Assembly: GCA_944474755.1 (NCBI GenBank)
Contig: OX104115.1
Coordinates: 72,392,993-72,456,992, forward strand
DNA: 64,000 nt
Direction: 5' to 3'
Source of the DNA: Limnoperna fortunei
Lineage: Eukaryota; Mollusca; Bivalvia; Mytilida; Modiolidae
A program made the position numbers and the translations under genes. Below, one piece after another: positions 42,901-47,699 of this stretch (its first letter is position 1; each line of letters starts with the position of its first letter). A model generated the notes under the pieces. The model was not told the origin of the DNA, made no database searches, and saw only the letters and a program-made list of their open reading frames with translations.

Positions 42901-45900
42901 ACTTAATTAACTAATTAGCGAGAACTTCTCAAAATGACAAGTAAAAATCCTTATTAAAAATTTTCCTGGGTAATCCTTTTAAAATGAATTAGTAAAATAT
43001 TTAAATTAATTATTAAAATAACAAAAATAATGTACCTGTATTTTACGTTATTACACAAAAAAAACAACAAAAATGTGAAACAACTTTGGATCCTATGATA
43101 CATGGCTAAGGTCTCCAGAGTGACTTTATACGTGAAATATAGTTTTTAATTTCATTGCAACAGTTTCATTTGTGATTTTGTATGTTAAGTATGTTTTTTA
43201 ATTGCATCACTTAGGTCTCCAACGTGATTTTATATGTGGAATGTGGTTTTGTATTGCATCGCTAAGATCAGTAACTTAATTTATATGTGAAATATGGTTT
43301 AAATGGCACCCCTCAGGCCTTCAGAGTAATTTTATACGTGTTCTGTGGTTTTTAATTGCTTCATTTAATTCTCCAAAGCAATTTTGTACTTGTACTATGG
43401 TTTTTGATTGCATCTTTTGGGTATCAGGAATGATTTTATATGTAAAATATGGTTTTATTTCCATTACTAATATCCCCAGAGTGATTTTTACATAAAATAT
43501 GGTTTTTAATTCTAAAGCTCAGGTCTCATGATTGATTTTACATGTAAAATAGTGTTTTCATTTCCATCACTAAGGTCACAGGAATGATTTTATATGTGAA
43601 ATATGGTTTTTAATTGCATTGCTAAAGTCTCAAGATTGATTTTATATGTTAAATATGGTTTTTAATTGCATCCCTATGGCCTCCAGAGTAACTTTATACG
43701 TGGAATATGGTTTTTAGTTGCATAGCTAAAGTCTCATGATTGATTTTATAAGTTACATATTTTTTTAGTTGCATTGTTAATGTCTCTGGATTAATTTTAT
43801 ATGTGATTGTATTGCGATATGATCAGGATTGACTTTAAATGTGAAATGGGGTTTTCAATTGCATCGATTAAGTATTTGGAGTGATTTTTATATAAGTAGT
43901 ATGTTTTTAATTGCATTGCAAAGGTCTCTGGAGTGATATTATGTATTTAATATGTTTGTAATTTATATTTCTATCTTTTCAGGCAGTGTCAGGAGTGATT
44001 TGATATGAATAAAAGGTTTGAATTTGGGATTTCATGGGTGATTTGTTTTAAATTGTGGATTTGAAGTTAAGAAGCATATCCTAGGATGTAGGCAGCCAAG
44101 ATTTGACAAATAATTAATATTATTTAGTTTGAGTATTAATAACTGATATAGTGATACCGACATATATGCGAGTTTTAACAATATTATTAAATAAAAATAT
44201 TACAGGTTAGGATTTATACCTTTATATTTTTATTGAACTACACGCAAAAAAATCTCCTTTTTCAATCATAATAATAATAACATAATAATAATAGTAATAC
44301 AAAGAGAGCTTATTCTAAATTTGTAACCACAACGGCTTGCTATATATTTACCGAAACGCTGACGGGACGGAAATCGCGTTCTTTAAAAGAGACTGCCGTA
44401 GATTAATTAACTTCTTTGGTGAATGTCTAATTAACAAATTGTAACGAAAAGATTGAATAAAGGATATATTTTGAATTTTTGTAAAAAAGGGACATTTTGT
44501 GACTTGAAAATTGAAAAGCAGAGATTTTGTCCACTGGACATTTTTGACACGTGACAATCGAAAATCAGAGATTTTGACAATTGTTGTCCACTGGACAATT
44601 TTTTGTCACGTGACATTTGACAGCAGAGATTTGGAGCGTTTTTGTCAATTTGACAAAAGCAGAGATTTGGACCGATTTTGTCCACTTGACAAAAGCAGAG
44701 AACTTGACAATATTTAAAGCAGAGATTTGGACAAAATTTTGTCCAGTCTAAGCGGTCAAATTGACTGGTTTTTTGTCAAAAAGCAGAGATTTTGACCAGA
44801 GATGTGGACTGGTTTAAGTTAACTTTATGTTATGTTAGGACTGCACCTAACTGTACCTTTCTCTGTTCTTTCCAGGAGACAACGAATAATTCAACAGCTT
44901 GAAGAGTAAGTTTATAAGACTGAATAATAATTTAATGATGTAATTGTCTGACACCAAAGTGGTGCTTTACCGCTTTCACGGTGAATACCTTTAACTGCGT
45001 CTTGAACGAGCTTCTATTTCTGTAAAGCACGTAGGCTAGGTCAAATATTAATGTGATAAGGGCCTTCACGATTTCTTCTGTACATTTTATGTAATTGTAC
45101 TTTGTAAAACTATTTAGATCTACCATTATTTTGGTGTATTATTAGTATTATATATTATAATGTCAGTTATTATTAGTGTTATTATGTTGCAAAAATAGAA
45201 TAATTTTTATATAATGTGGTTACTTTAAATTGTTTAAATGTGTATTATATGTACAAGGAAGATATAATTATTTAGAGTTTCCTGTATTTAAAATGTGTGT
45301 ATTATACAAGAATTACCCACGTTATAGTATGATCCGACAGTTTTTCTGCCTGCGAAAAGTCGTGTCAAGCAAAGGCCATAATAATGAATAATAAATGTTA
45401 CGAAACATCAAACTTCAAGTTTTCTGACGGACAACGGTAAAATTTCATCTACCCTAACAAGAAATTATAATTGGAAACACTTGAAGCTCATTGAGGGAAA
45501 TGTCTGTGCGATAAATCCGCGTCTAAGAGTTTACTTAACGCATATTGGTTGACCCAATAAATGATCACATAGATTCAACATATGCATATATGTATGAAAT
45601 ATTAGTTATTATAGCACACCATTTCGTGTGAAAAATTAAATTTGCTACAACAATTTTAAAACTTCTAGGTTCCGCTTACTATCAAATTTCCCACCCATCA
45701 AATGTTTACTAAATTATAACACTAATTTGCTGATAATAATTTTCCGGTATGAAAGCCCTATTTCTGTACAAGATAACATGTTTTGATTTTGAGAATTGTA
45801 AAATATCCAGAAAACATTTTAGTTTTACTTATCATATATGCGAATTTTAAAAGAATGGTATGTTTCTTAGTTGAAATTTTGTGTTTCAAAAGTTATAAAC

Positions 45901-47688
45901 TAGCAGGCACTATATAAACTGTACAATGTTCCTTTGTATGTTTTAATAATGTTTGATATAAAAATTATTCTCCACTAATTGTTTCAGAAAAAACGAATCA
46001 TTGGCAAGAATAAACTCAGATTTAAAGAAGAAAATCAAATCACTACAGAGAATAGATGTTAATAGAGCTGCATGCCAGCAAAGGTACACATACACAAAAC
46101 TTGACAGCATTTAAATCTAATTCAAAGAGTGTTGGATTGATGTGTAGACGTATACAAAGATTTAGTCTTATTCTGATTTCTGATGTTGCAAAATTTCGCT
46201 TCATCAACAAATCATATGGTTGTTGCATGAATTTTGGTCGCTTTATATAATTACTTACTGTGACTGTATGACAGGTAACTTAGTCATCCTGTATAATATA
46301 AGCAAAATACTGAGTTAGATTGCAGTCAGAGTAATTGGTTACGAAATTTCCGTCGCCACACGCAAGTTCTCTTGTACTATGTCTATCTGTATATTCGCCT
46401 TGGTTAATGAAGCTATATTTTATATAGTAGCCGAGTGGTATAGAGAGCTGACAAAAATGCATGCAAATGGGTGCAACACCGTAACAACGGTTTGGGTTCG
46501 AATCCCGCTGAGGGTAGGCATAACATCTGACGGTTTAAATTTAATTCTAACAGTGTTGAGCTCAATTTGTAGACGTGTATTATTACCCTGTATTTCTGAT
46601 GTTTCAGAAACCCGCTATTTTATATACAATATGATTGACACAATAATATGACCTTGTATATAATTTTATTGTATGATTAGTAACTTTACGAAATGTCCAT
46701 CGTCACATGAAAGTACACATGTGCTATGTCTATAGATTTGTCTTTTAGAATTAAATTCAATGTAATCTTACTGTCAAAAAGAATAAGTACTTATCATCAA
46801 TGGGATTCGAACATAAAATCTATAGCACCTACTCGAGCGCGTAAGTCACCATGCTTGTGAAGCTTTTGCTATAGACTAGTTTACTTTCCCATTTCTATTT
46901 CTGTAACATGTTGGAAAGATTTGATTTATCCTGTAATTTGGTGACTAAATGGGTTGCATGATTGTTTTTGCCATTTTTAATTATATTTTAACAAATTTTT
47001 TACCGTATACTTCTCCATACTTCGATTAAAATAGCTTTTAATATTACGTGACTTGATGTTTTCATTCTTATGGAATATGCTTGGACCATACTGGTCCAGA
47101 TCCAAGTGCTTGACCTGCACATCATATCGCCAGGTAACGGATAGGGATAGAACTTCCAGTCTCGCTGGTATATGTGTAGTCATGTACAGCAATCATGGCC
47201 GTGGACCATAGTGAGTAAAGTTTATAGAGAATTTCACACGTCTTGAATAATAAACACCAATTTAGTAGTGTCGATAAGAGTAGATCTAGTTATAGCCGCT
47301 ACAACAGGCTAAATTTTATCCCTCTAACTCGTACTTTTACTGTGGATGTTTGCACAAAGCCCATCTTAATTTCAGAATTAATTGTTCGTTTACTTGTTTT
47401 GTCCTGAATAGAACTGAAATATTTCTAACTTGATGTTTTGTATAATCAGTCAGTCATAAAGAATTTGAAATATTTCAACACTTTTCGTTTTTACTGTATT
47501 CGATTATACAGGACCAGTTTTGGCTAAACATAAAAGTAAGCATGTCTATGTCATATGTTTCGGCTAACCAAGTTTTTTGTTAATTCTTGACATTATATGT
47601 AGACATGTTTTAAATTCACAGGATGTCAACACCTGAACAACTTCCAGTGATATCACATAAACAATTTCATCTCGTCAGAGACCATTAA
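186..47688 (+). CDS. TRIM-like B-box/coiled-coil protein gene, 11 coding exons (gene span)
   Basis: Joined CDS: 186-982, 1307-1381, 6346-6417, 7445-7519, 10209-10280, 11518-11580, 17401-17442, 21311-21385, 44876-44905, 45988-46083, 47622-47688. The total is 1464 nt, or 487 codons plus TAA, with no internal stop. Every intron is GT-AG and phase 2. The product has B-box 1 (residues about 11-46), B-box 2 (about 65-100), a coiled coil (about 110-200), and then about 220 residues built from small polar, heptad-like exons. There is no RING before the B-boxes and no SPRY or NHL domain after them. B-box/coiled-coil proteins of this kind oligomerise and often act as ubiquitin-ligase scaffolds or innate immune factors. 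Without a RING this one would act as an adaptor or scaffold, but its function is inferred only. Further exons could hide in the 23-kb intron 8, and the 5' UTR start is not fixed. The exon chain rests on splice sites and frame, not on transcripts. Confidence 0.72.
983..1306 (+). other. Intron 1
   Basis: From about 1041 this intron is copied upstream of exon 4 (from 7181), including GAAATGTCTGAGTTGGG. It carries short CAAT/GCAA repeats at 1062-1095. Confidence 0.65.
1004..1009 (+). terminator. Candidate intronic poly(A) signal behind exon 1
   Basis: AATAAA lies 17 nt after the read-through stop TGA (984-986) and is followed by a T-rich run at 1018-1030. A second AATAAA is at 1093-1098. Together they could end a short transcript encoding only the B-boxes and first coiled coil (266 aa). 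Confidence 0.4.
1307..1381 (+). CDS. Exon 2 (type A coiled-coil micro-exon)
   Basis: The acceptor is TTTTTTTCGACAG and the donor CAGTG|GTATGA. The 75-nt, phase 2-2 exon adds a segment reading S-KLQDKNDAINDL...QLSQQIQ, which is charged and heptad-like. Exon 4 is a close paralogue with the same splice sites and the same first and last codons, which supports both as real exons. Confidence 0.75.
2395..2575 (-). repeat. Degenerate tRNA-derived SINE inside left arm
   Basis: On the minus strand this reads a decayed copy of the SINE described at 26024-26283: the tRNA-like head, then ACTCCAATC-AATTGACAAT and a CCGG-rich core. It is part of the left inverted arm. Confidence 0.55.
4943..5070. repeat. 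Foldback element, 42-bp arms
   Basis: Arms 4943-4984 and 5029-5070 are near-perfect inverted copies (TTGGTTAGATTATTGGATAT and its complement). The 44-nt loop holds its own hairpin AAACCGCTTCGCGGTTT (4987-5003). No coding capacity; MITE-like. Confidence 0.75.
5265..5355 (+). repeat. Fragment of the post-exon-B intron repeat
   Basis: CTGCATCTCAGAAATC through the GTCATTACC-like sequence is shared with 6650-6740, 8650-8740 and partly 10520-10590. It is an additional, partial copy of the sequence that follows the type B exons. Confidence 0.55.
5425..5640 (+). repeat. Degenerate tRNA-derived SINE inside right arm
   Basis: It begins with a box A-like GGTTGGCAGATTGTTAAAG, has a box B-like GTTTTCGAGTCCC near 5510, and ends with TTGCTGAAAG from the SINE 3' core. 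It is the mirror of the copy in the left arm. Confidence 0.55.
6346..6417 (+). CDS. Exon 3 (type B micro-exon)
   Basis: The acceptor is TTCTAATCTGTAG and the donor AAAAT|GTATTT lies at the edge of a TTTA microsatellite, so it is a weaker site. The 72-nt, phase 2-2 exon encodes a Thr/Asn-rich start followed by ITIQNLQAENQQLK. Its paralogue is exon 5. The second base of the exon starts an ATG. Confidence 0.7.
6419..6449 (+). repeat. (TTTA)n microsatellite at the exon 3 donor
   Basis: About seven TTTA units begin right after the exon 3 splice site. A shorter TTTA run also follows exon 5 (10291-10308). Confidence 0.9.
6450..7080 (+). repeat. Intron block following exon 3 (post-B copy 1)
   Basis: It shares long similarity with 8440-9090 and 10330-11260, for example AGATACCTTAGTGCAAC-type sequence and the GCTGCATCTCAGAAAT segment. 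This is intron sequence that was duplicated with the exons. Confidence 0.65.
7083..7160. repeat. Mytilid-type interspersed repeat fragment
   Basis: GCGCCACTGATGCG followed by ACGAAACGCGCGTTTGCCGTA resembles a repeat common in Mytilus sequences (recalled, not searched). A related GCGCGTTTTGTCTAATCAAAACTCA stretch is at 7895-7920 and, mutated, at 1745-1775. Confidence 0.45.
7445..7519 (+). CDS. Exon 4 (second copy of type A micro-exon)
   Basis: The acceptor is TTTTCTGCAG and the donor CGGTG|GTATGA. This 75-nt, phase 2-2 copy of exon 2 encodes KLQDNDDAIKDL...RFSQQIR. All differences from exon 2 are substitutions that keep the frame, and intron sequence on both sides is also shared (7180-8000 with 1040-1860). 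Conservation of the open frame suggests selection on both copies. Confidence 0.75.
8440..9530 (+). repeat. Post-B intron copy 2, without an exon B in front
   Basis: It matches 6450-7080 and 10330-11260 but is preceded by unrelated DNA (8000-8430) instead of a type B exon. It is interrupted at about 9090-9423 by an interspersed repeat and then continues with TTTTTATCAAATG as in the third copy. Confidence 0.6.
9090..9423. mobile_element. Mytilid-type non-autonomous interspersed repeat
   Basis: It starts AACCGACCGAACAACAAGAG and contains CTCAGGTGCTCCGGACGAGTAAGCAG-like and ACCCGTCGAGTTACTCAT-like words, which resemble an abundant Mytilus repeat (recalled). Comparison with the paralogous intron at 11220-11270 shows the site without the insert. 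A fragment of the same head is at 59060-59100. No coding capacity. Confidence 0.55.
9784..9808. repeat. (CA)n microsatellite
   Basis: About twelve uninterrupted CA units. Confidence 0.95.
10209..10280 (+). CDS. Exon 5 (second copy of type B micro-exon)
   Basis: The acceptor is TTTACTCTGTAG and the donor AGAAG|GTATGT. This 72-nt, phase 2-2 copy of exon 3 encodes a Thr/Ser/Asn start followed by ITIKNLQKENKNIR. Upstream intron sequence from about 9930 matches that before exon 3 (from about 6040). The donor is better than that of exon 3. Confidence 0.75.
10330..11260 (+). repeat. Post-B intron copy 3, following exon 5
   Basis: Third copy of the block that follows type B exons, and the most intact at its far end (ATAAATACGCATGTAACCA near 11226, shared with 9061). 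Confidence 0.65.
11518..11580 (+). CDS. Exon 6, coiled-coil micro-exon
   Basis: The donor GATGA|GTAAGT is near consensus. The acceptor is placed after AAAGGAAAG (AG at 11516-11517) because the alternative AG four to five bases upstream would bring an in-frame TGA. The 63-nt, phase 2-2 exon encodes MKSIEIELQQKIEDLEFDLD, a clear acidic/basic heptad pattern. The pyrimidine tract is poor, so the acceptor is the weakest in the gene. Confidence 0.6.
11581..14200. other. Left part of intron 6, no gene seen
   Basis: AT-rich sequence with no recognised coding, RNA or mobile feature. It holds short TA runs at about 13215 and 13940. Confidence 0.5.
14264..14510 (-). mobile_element. tRNA-derived SINE with target-site duplication
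   Basis: On the minus strand it begins GGGGGCCTCGGTGGCCGAGT (tRNA-like head with box A), has box B GGTTCGATTCTC, then a core with GGGTACTCCGGCTTCCTCC and a 3' end GCTGAAAGTGGCGTTAAACA followed by CAAA repeats. It is flanked by 12-bp direct repeats TCAAGCGGTTGT (14252-14263 and 14511-14522). It belongs to the molluscan tRNA-SINE class with a conserved 3' domain; RUDI-like is possible but was not checked. Confidence 0.88.
14728..14894. mobile_element. MITE-like element with ~40-bp inverted ends
   Basis: The left arm 14728-14769 (CTGTAATGGAATGTTGCTAG...) is mirrored by 14856-14894 (...CATCCCATTACAG). The element is 167 bp with an A/T-rich centre and no coding capacity. A relative lies at 16061-16275. 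Confidence 0.75.
16061..16275. mobile_element. Second, decayed copy of the 14.7-kb MITE
   Basis: The left arm GTGGAATGTTGTTAGATCTT (from 16064) matches the first copy. The right arm is eroded (GTAAAGATCCAACATCTG near 16258). The interior shares a GAGTATAAAC-type stretch with 14800-14830. A run of G interrupts it near 16104. Confidence 0.55.
17043..17240 (+). repeat. Intron duplication, copy 1 (before exon 7)
   Basis: GGATTATGGCTTCTTGTGTA through the GGATAC region is repeated at 20697-20890 before exon 8 (GGATTATGGCTTCTTCAGTA), with scattered differences. Confidence 0.65.
17401..17442 (+). CDS. Exon 7, 42-nt micro-exon
   Basis: The acceptor is TTCTATTTCAAG and the donor GAAAG|GTTTGT. The 42-nt, phase 2-2 exon encodes AYEEKKQACDRWE. 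Upstream intron sequence (17043-17240) is copied before exon 8 (20697-20890), which marks exons 7 and 8 as products of a local duplication. Its small size makes it the least certain exon after exon 6. Confidence 0.6.
17507..18110 (+). repeat. Degenerate short tandem repeat rich in GTCTCGAC
   Basis: Words such as GACTGAATGAGTCTCGACC and AGTCTGAAAAGACTGA recur with irregular spacing of about 20-35 bp. The opposite orientation appears at 20050-20340 (TCGAGACTCATTCAGTC). No ORF of interest. Confidence 0.6.
18113..18235 (-). repeat. SINE 3'-end fragment
   Basis: The GTTTGTTTGTTTGAAT tail and the core (CTTTCAACAATTTGTCAGC...GAGGAAGCCAGAGTATCC) match the SINE family in mutated form. The tRNA head is missing. 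Confidence 0.6.
20050..20340 (-). repeat. Inverted counterpart of the GTCTCGAC repeat
   Basis: CGAGACAGTCGAGACTCATT and related words are reverse complements of the array at 17507-18110. The two arrays face each other across about 1.9 kb. Confidence 0.5.
20697..20890 (+). repeat. Intron duplication, copy 2 (before exon 8)
   Basis: Paralogue of 17043-17240. The similarity fades before exon 8, which is itself only partly similar to exon 7. Confidence 0.6.
21311..21385 (+). CDS. Exon 8, coiled-coil micro-exon
   Basis: The acceptor is TTTTTATTGCAAG and the donor AAAAG|GTTTGT. The 75-nt, phase 2-2 exon encodes KFEDKNREMEKC...LYAKMK. Its start resembles exon 7 after the acceptor, but it is 33 nt longer. 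The next intron is about 23.5 kb and holds most of the mobile DNA in the gene. Confidence 0.7.
23050..23400 (+). repeat. Degenerate minisatellite with TGTCTGT/CAGACA words
   Basis: Half-units of about 40 bp carry CAGTCAAAACATGTCTGTC-like or CACAGACATTTTNTCC sequence. A longer unit of about 81 bp starts GTCTGTTGCAACGGCG (23223) and GTCTGTTACAACGGCG (23304). The units tend toward the palindrome TGTCTGTGACAGACA. Confidence 0.65.
23410..26000. other. Intron 8 stretch without recognised feature
   Basis: AT-rich, with C/G homopolymer runs at 24060-24070 and a slightly GC-richer patch at 24570-24680. No supported gene or element. Confidence 0.45.
26024..26283 (-). mobile_element. Full-length tRNA-derived SINE, recent insertion
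   Basis: It is flanked by 14-bp direct repeats GGAAATATTCTTTT (26010-26023 and 26284-26297). On the minus strand the head has GGCCGAGTGGTCAAGG (box A region) and GGTTCGATTCTC (box B), then CTGCAGGCAGGGTGTACTC, a core with CGGGTACTCCGGCTTCCTCC, and the tail GCTGAAAGTGGCGTTAAAAC followed by CAAACAAA. The 260-bp length and clean flanks make this the reference copy in the window. Mobilisation would depend on a LINE partner, not identified here. Confidence 0.92.
26603..26650 (-). repeat. SINE tail fragment
   Basis: CTTGTTTGTTTGCATAG then CGCCACTTTCAGCAATTAGC matches only the SINE 3' end. Confidence 0.5.
26922..27150. repeat. Rearranged SINE: plus-strand head next to minus-strand tail and core
   Basis: 26922-26966 reads GGGGCATCGGTGGCAGAGTT... 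like the SINE tRNA head on the plus strand. 26990-27150 is a minus-strand core and tail (TTCGGCAATTTTCGGC, GAAGGAAGCCGCTGTACC). The two halves point toward each other. Confidence 0.5.
28094..28275. mobile_element. Foldback element, ~84-bp arms
   Basis: Arms 28094-28177 and 28191-28275 are inverted copies (AGTTGCTTATATAA... and ...TATATAAGCAACT; GGTATTGCC and GGCAATACC). The short loop is GAGCCAAAGGCGA. No ORF; the structure is a long near-perfect hairpin. Confidence 0.75.
28492..28531. repeat. Palindrome related to the 28.1-kb foldback
   Basis: GTGATAACGCCC|GGGCGTTATCAC (28500-28523) is a perfect 24-bp palindrome extended imperfectly to 20-bp arms. The same GATAA-GCCC...GGGC-TTATC logic occurs at the tip of the larger foldback 320 bp upstream. 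Confidence 0.6.
28570..30450. other. Intron 8 stretch without recognised feature
   Basis: AT-rich sequence with short random open frames. No motif, repeat or RNA recognised. Confidence 0.45.
30484..32036. repeat. Three-unit repeat array with GGCGGCCATTTT words
   Basis: Units begin near 30484, 31470 and 31780 with TGTTGGATGCCAACACAAATGT-like sequence and CCAAACGAACCC-like text. They end with CTTCAGGTCACCCTTAAC...GCGGACAAGATTGA (31290-31390, 31645-31740, 31940-32036). The first unit contains three internal copies of a sub-repeat that starts GGCAAAAATGCTC (30833, 31131, and a variant near 30680) and carries GCCGCCATTTTGAAA. Open frames on both strands here are repeat by-products. Probably a non-autonomous mobile element family. 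Confidence 0.65.
32040..32775 (-). mobile_element. 5'-truncated LINE copy (3' end only)
   Basis: It matches the 3' part of the neighbouring LINE: the ACAGCTGATC/TTAGGAG region and the far 3' UTR (TTATTATGACAAGCTATTTTAC near 32105). Truncation at the 5' side is typical of LINE insertion. Confidence 0.6.
33279..37600 (-). pseudogene. LINE ORF2 remnant: endonuclease, reverse transcriptase, C-terminal knuckle
   Basis: The endonuclease start is SLNPHGCRDSLK (about 37560), and GIDFNC...LDRTG (about 37150) is the EEP catalytic Asp-Phe-Asn region. The reverse transcriptase shows a DQETAFDRF-like segment (about 35525, in a broken frame), KRGIRQGCSLS (about 35350) and SAYADD (about 35220), the palm motif with both aspartates. 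The C-terminus has LNWRTLHGAVST and CPFCGLQEDLHYIFVSC (about 33990-33870). Stops and shifts occur throughout, and a 398-bp duplication disrupts the endonuclease. Not functional. Confidence 0.75.
36439..37234. repeat. 398-bp direct tandem duplication in LINE endonuclease
   Basis: 36439-36836 and 36837-37234 are almost identical (TGTTTACTTTTTCTTTAAAG at 36443 and 36841), with only a few single-base differences. Confidence 0.85.
37920..39034 (-). pseudogene. LINE ORF1 remnant
   Basis: Three overlapping broken frames. They include FSNGLIIGDEFVEV, a VTLSNCPPYVLNYLLEDKL stretch and SLRRQVYLIL, which resemble the RNA-binding ORF1 of Tx1-type LINEs (the segment about one third in). The last part is Ser/Thr/Gln-rich. 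Frameshifts lie near 38700 and 38400 and near the N-terminal piece at 38840. Confidence 0.65.
39285..39412 (-). mobile_element. Third LINE 3'-end copy, cut by Tc1-like element
   Basis: It repeats 32770-32900 (AATTTTCAATACCCT, TTATTATGACAAGC) and stops at TA (39411-39412), where the Tc1-like end begins. Confidence 0.65.
39413..40530 (+). mobile_element. Tc1-like DNA transposon, dead, right end not found
   Basis: The left end CATAAATATACACCTCGCCA follows a TA inside LINE sequence. The same kind of end occurs at 62497. No inverted match to it was found downstream, so the right terminal repeat is lost or unrecognisable. Confidence 0.7.
39682..40527 (+). pseudogene. Tc1-like transposase pseudogene
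   Basis: One reading frame from ATG 39682 contains an N-terminal helix-turn-helix region (RRKLSEAYKLQIVGM, LRRIAQYFGI), a TAA at 39838 and a TAG at 40207. The first catalytic region reads SWTYESRFLLRHIDG, so the expected Asp of DES is Tyr. The second, MDDNARPHRA, is intact. The third (the usual SPDLNPIE region) is lost: after LPWPS the frame diverges and stops at 40525. Non-functional on three counts. Confidence 0.85.
41030..42000 (+). repeat. 52-bp satellite, left block
   Basis: Units of about 52 bp read roughly GATTTTATATGTGAAATATGG then TTTTTAATTGCATNGCTAAG and GTCTCAGGAT (unit starts at 41655, 41707, 41758). Units differ from one another by about 20-30 percent by eye. Confidence 0.85.
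42001..43100. mobile_element. ~1.1-kb insertion splitting the satellite
   Basis: The satellite unit breaks at TTGCATG (42000) and resumes at CATGGCTAAGG (43101), possibly with a 4-bp CATG duplication. The insert begins TGTCACCGAGAGCCAGG and holds a nested SINE. No coding domain seen; origin unknown. Confidence 0.55.
42573..42732 (+). mobile_element. 5'-truncated SINE with target-site duplication
   Basis: The same family as the 26.0-kb SINE, lacking the tRNA head. It is flanked by ACAATTTTCTAACTC at 42558-42572 and 42733-42747 and ends GGCGTTAAACATCATCAAAC. Confidence 0.88.
43101..43980 (+). repeat. 52-bp satellite, right block
   Basis: It continues the left block with the same unit. Several unit pairs are closer to units in the left block (for example the units at 41340-41640 and 43350-43680), suggesting block duplication. 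Confidence 0.85.
44510..44830 (+). repeat. Degenerate AGCAGAGATTTGGAC repeat with palindromes
   Basis: Seven copies of (A)GCAGAGATTT or close variants (near 44517, 44565, 44624, 44657, 44694, 44719, 44781) alternate with TTGTCCACTGGACA (44528-44540, 44585-44597) and GTCACGTGAC (44605-44614). It ends about 45 bp before exon 9. Confidence 0.7.
44876..44905 (+). CDS. Exon 9, 30-nt micro-exon
   Basis: The acceptor TTTCTCTGTTCTTTCCAG is excellent and the donor GAAGA|GTAAGT is consensus. The exon adds only ten codons (RQRIIQQLE plus split codons) and keeps phase 2. Strong signals around a tiny exon, and the correct frame into exon 10, argue that it is used. It lies directly downstream of a short tandem repeat (44.5-44.8 kb). 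Confidence 0.65.
45988..46083 (+). CDS. Exon 10, coiled-coil micro-exon
   Basis: The acceptor is CTAATTGTTTCAG and the donor CAAAG|GTACAC. The 96-nt, phase 2-2 exon encodes KNESLARINSDL...SLQRIDV with basic heptads, then NRAACQQ. Confidence 0.72.
46095..46745 (+). repeat. Duplicated intron 10 segment
   Basis: 46110-46210 resembles 46525-46620 (AATCTAATTC-AGTGTTG, GTGTAGACGT, ATTTCTGATGTT), and 46345-46400 resembles 46690-46745 (ACGAAAT-TCC-TCG-CAC, CTATGTCTAT). The first copy is followed by the tRNA-like insertion. Confidence 0.5.
46425..46515 (+). repeat. tRNA-like sequence, probable SINE head
   Basis: GTAGCCGAGTGGTATAGAGAG supplies a box A-like region and GGGTTCGAATCCCGCT a consensus box B. 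The 3' acceptor stem does not pair with the 5' end, so a working tRNA is unlikely. It is a different family from the other SINEs in this window. Confidence 0.5.
47622..47688 (+). CDS. Exon 11, terminal exon with stop
   Basis: The acceptor is TTTAAATTCACAG. In the phase set by exon 10 it encodes MSTPEQLPVISHKQFHLVRDH and ends with TAA (47686-47688). The segment is not coiled coil and holds no known C-terminal TRIM domain. A non-canonical poly(A) signal ATTAAA lies at 47921-47926, but no AATAAA was seen in the following 250 bases. Confidence 0.62.
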
Positions 47689-47699
47689 ACACAAAAGGT

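Noticed and set aside
41030..43980. CRISPR-like array
   Set aside because: Units are contiguous and diverge along their whole length, with no unique spacers. It is an ordinary satellite in a eukaryotic intron.
46425..46515. A functional tRNA gene
   Set aside because: Boxes A and B are present, but the acceptor stem does not pair and there is no T-run terminator in place. Better explained as a SINE head.
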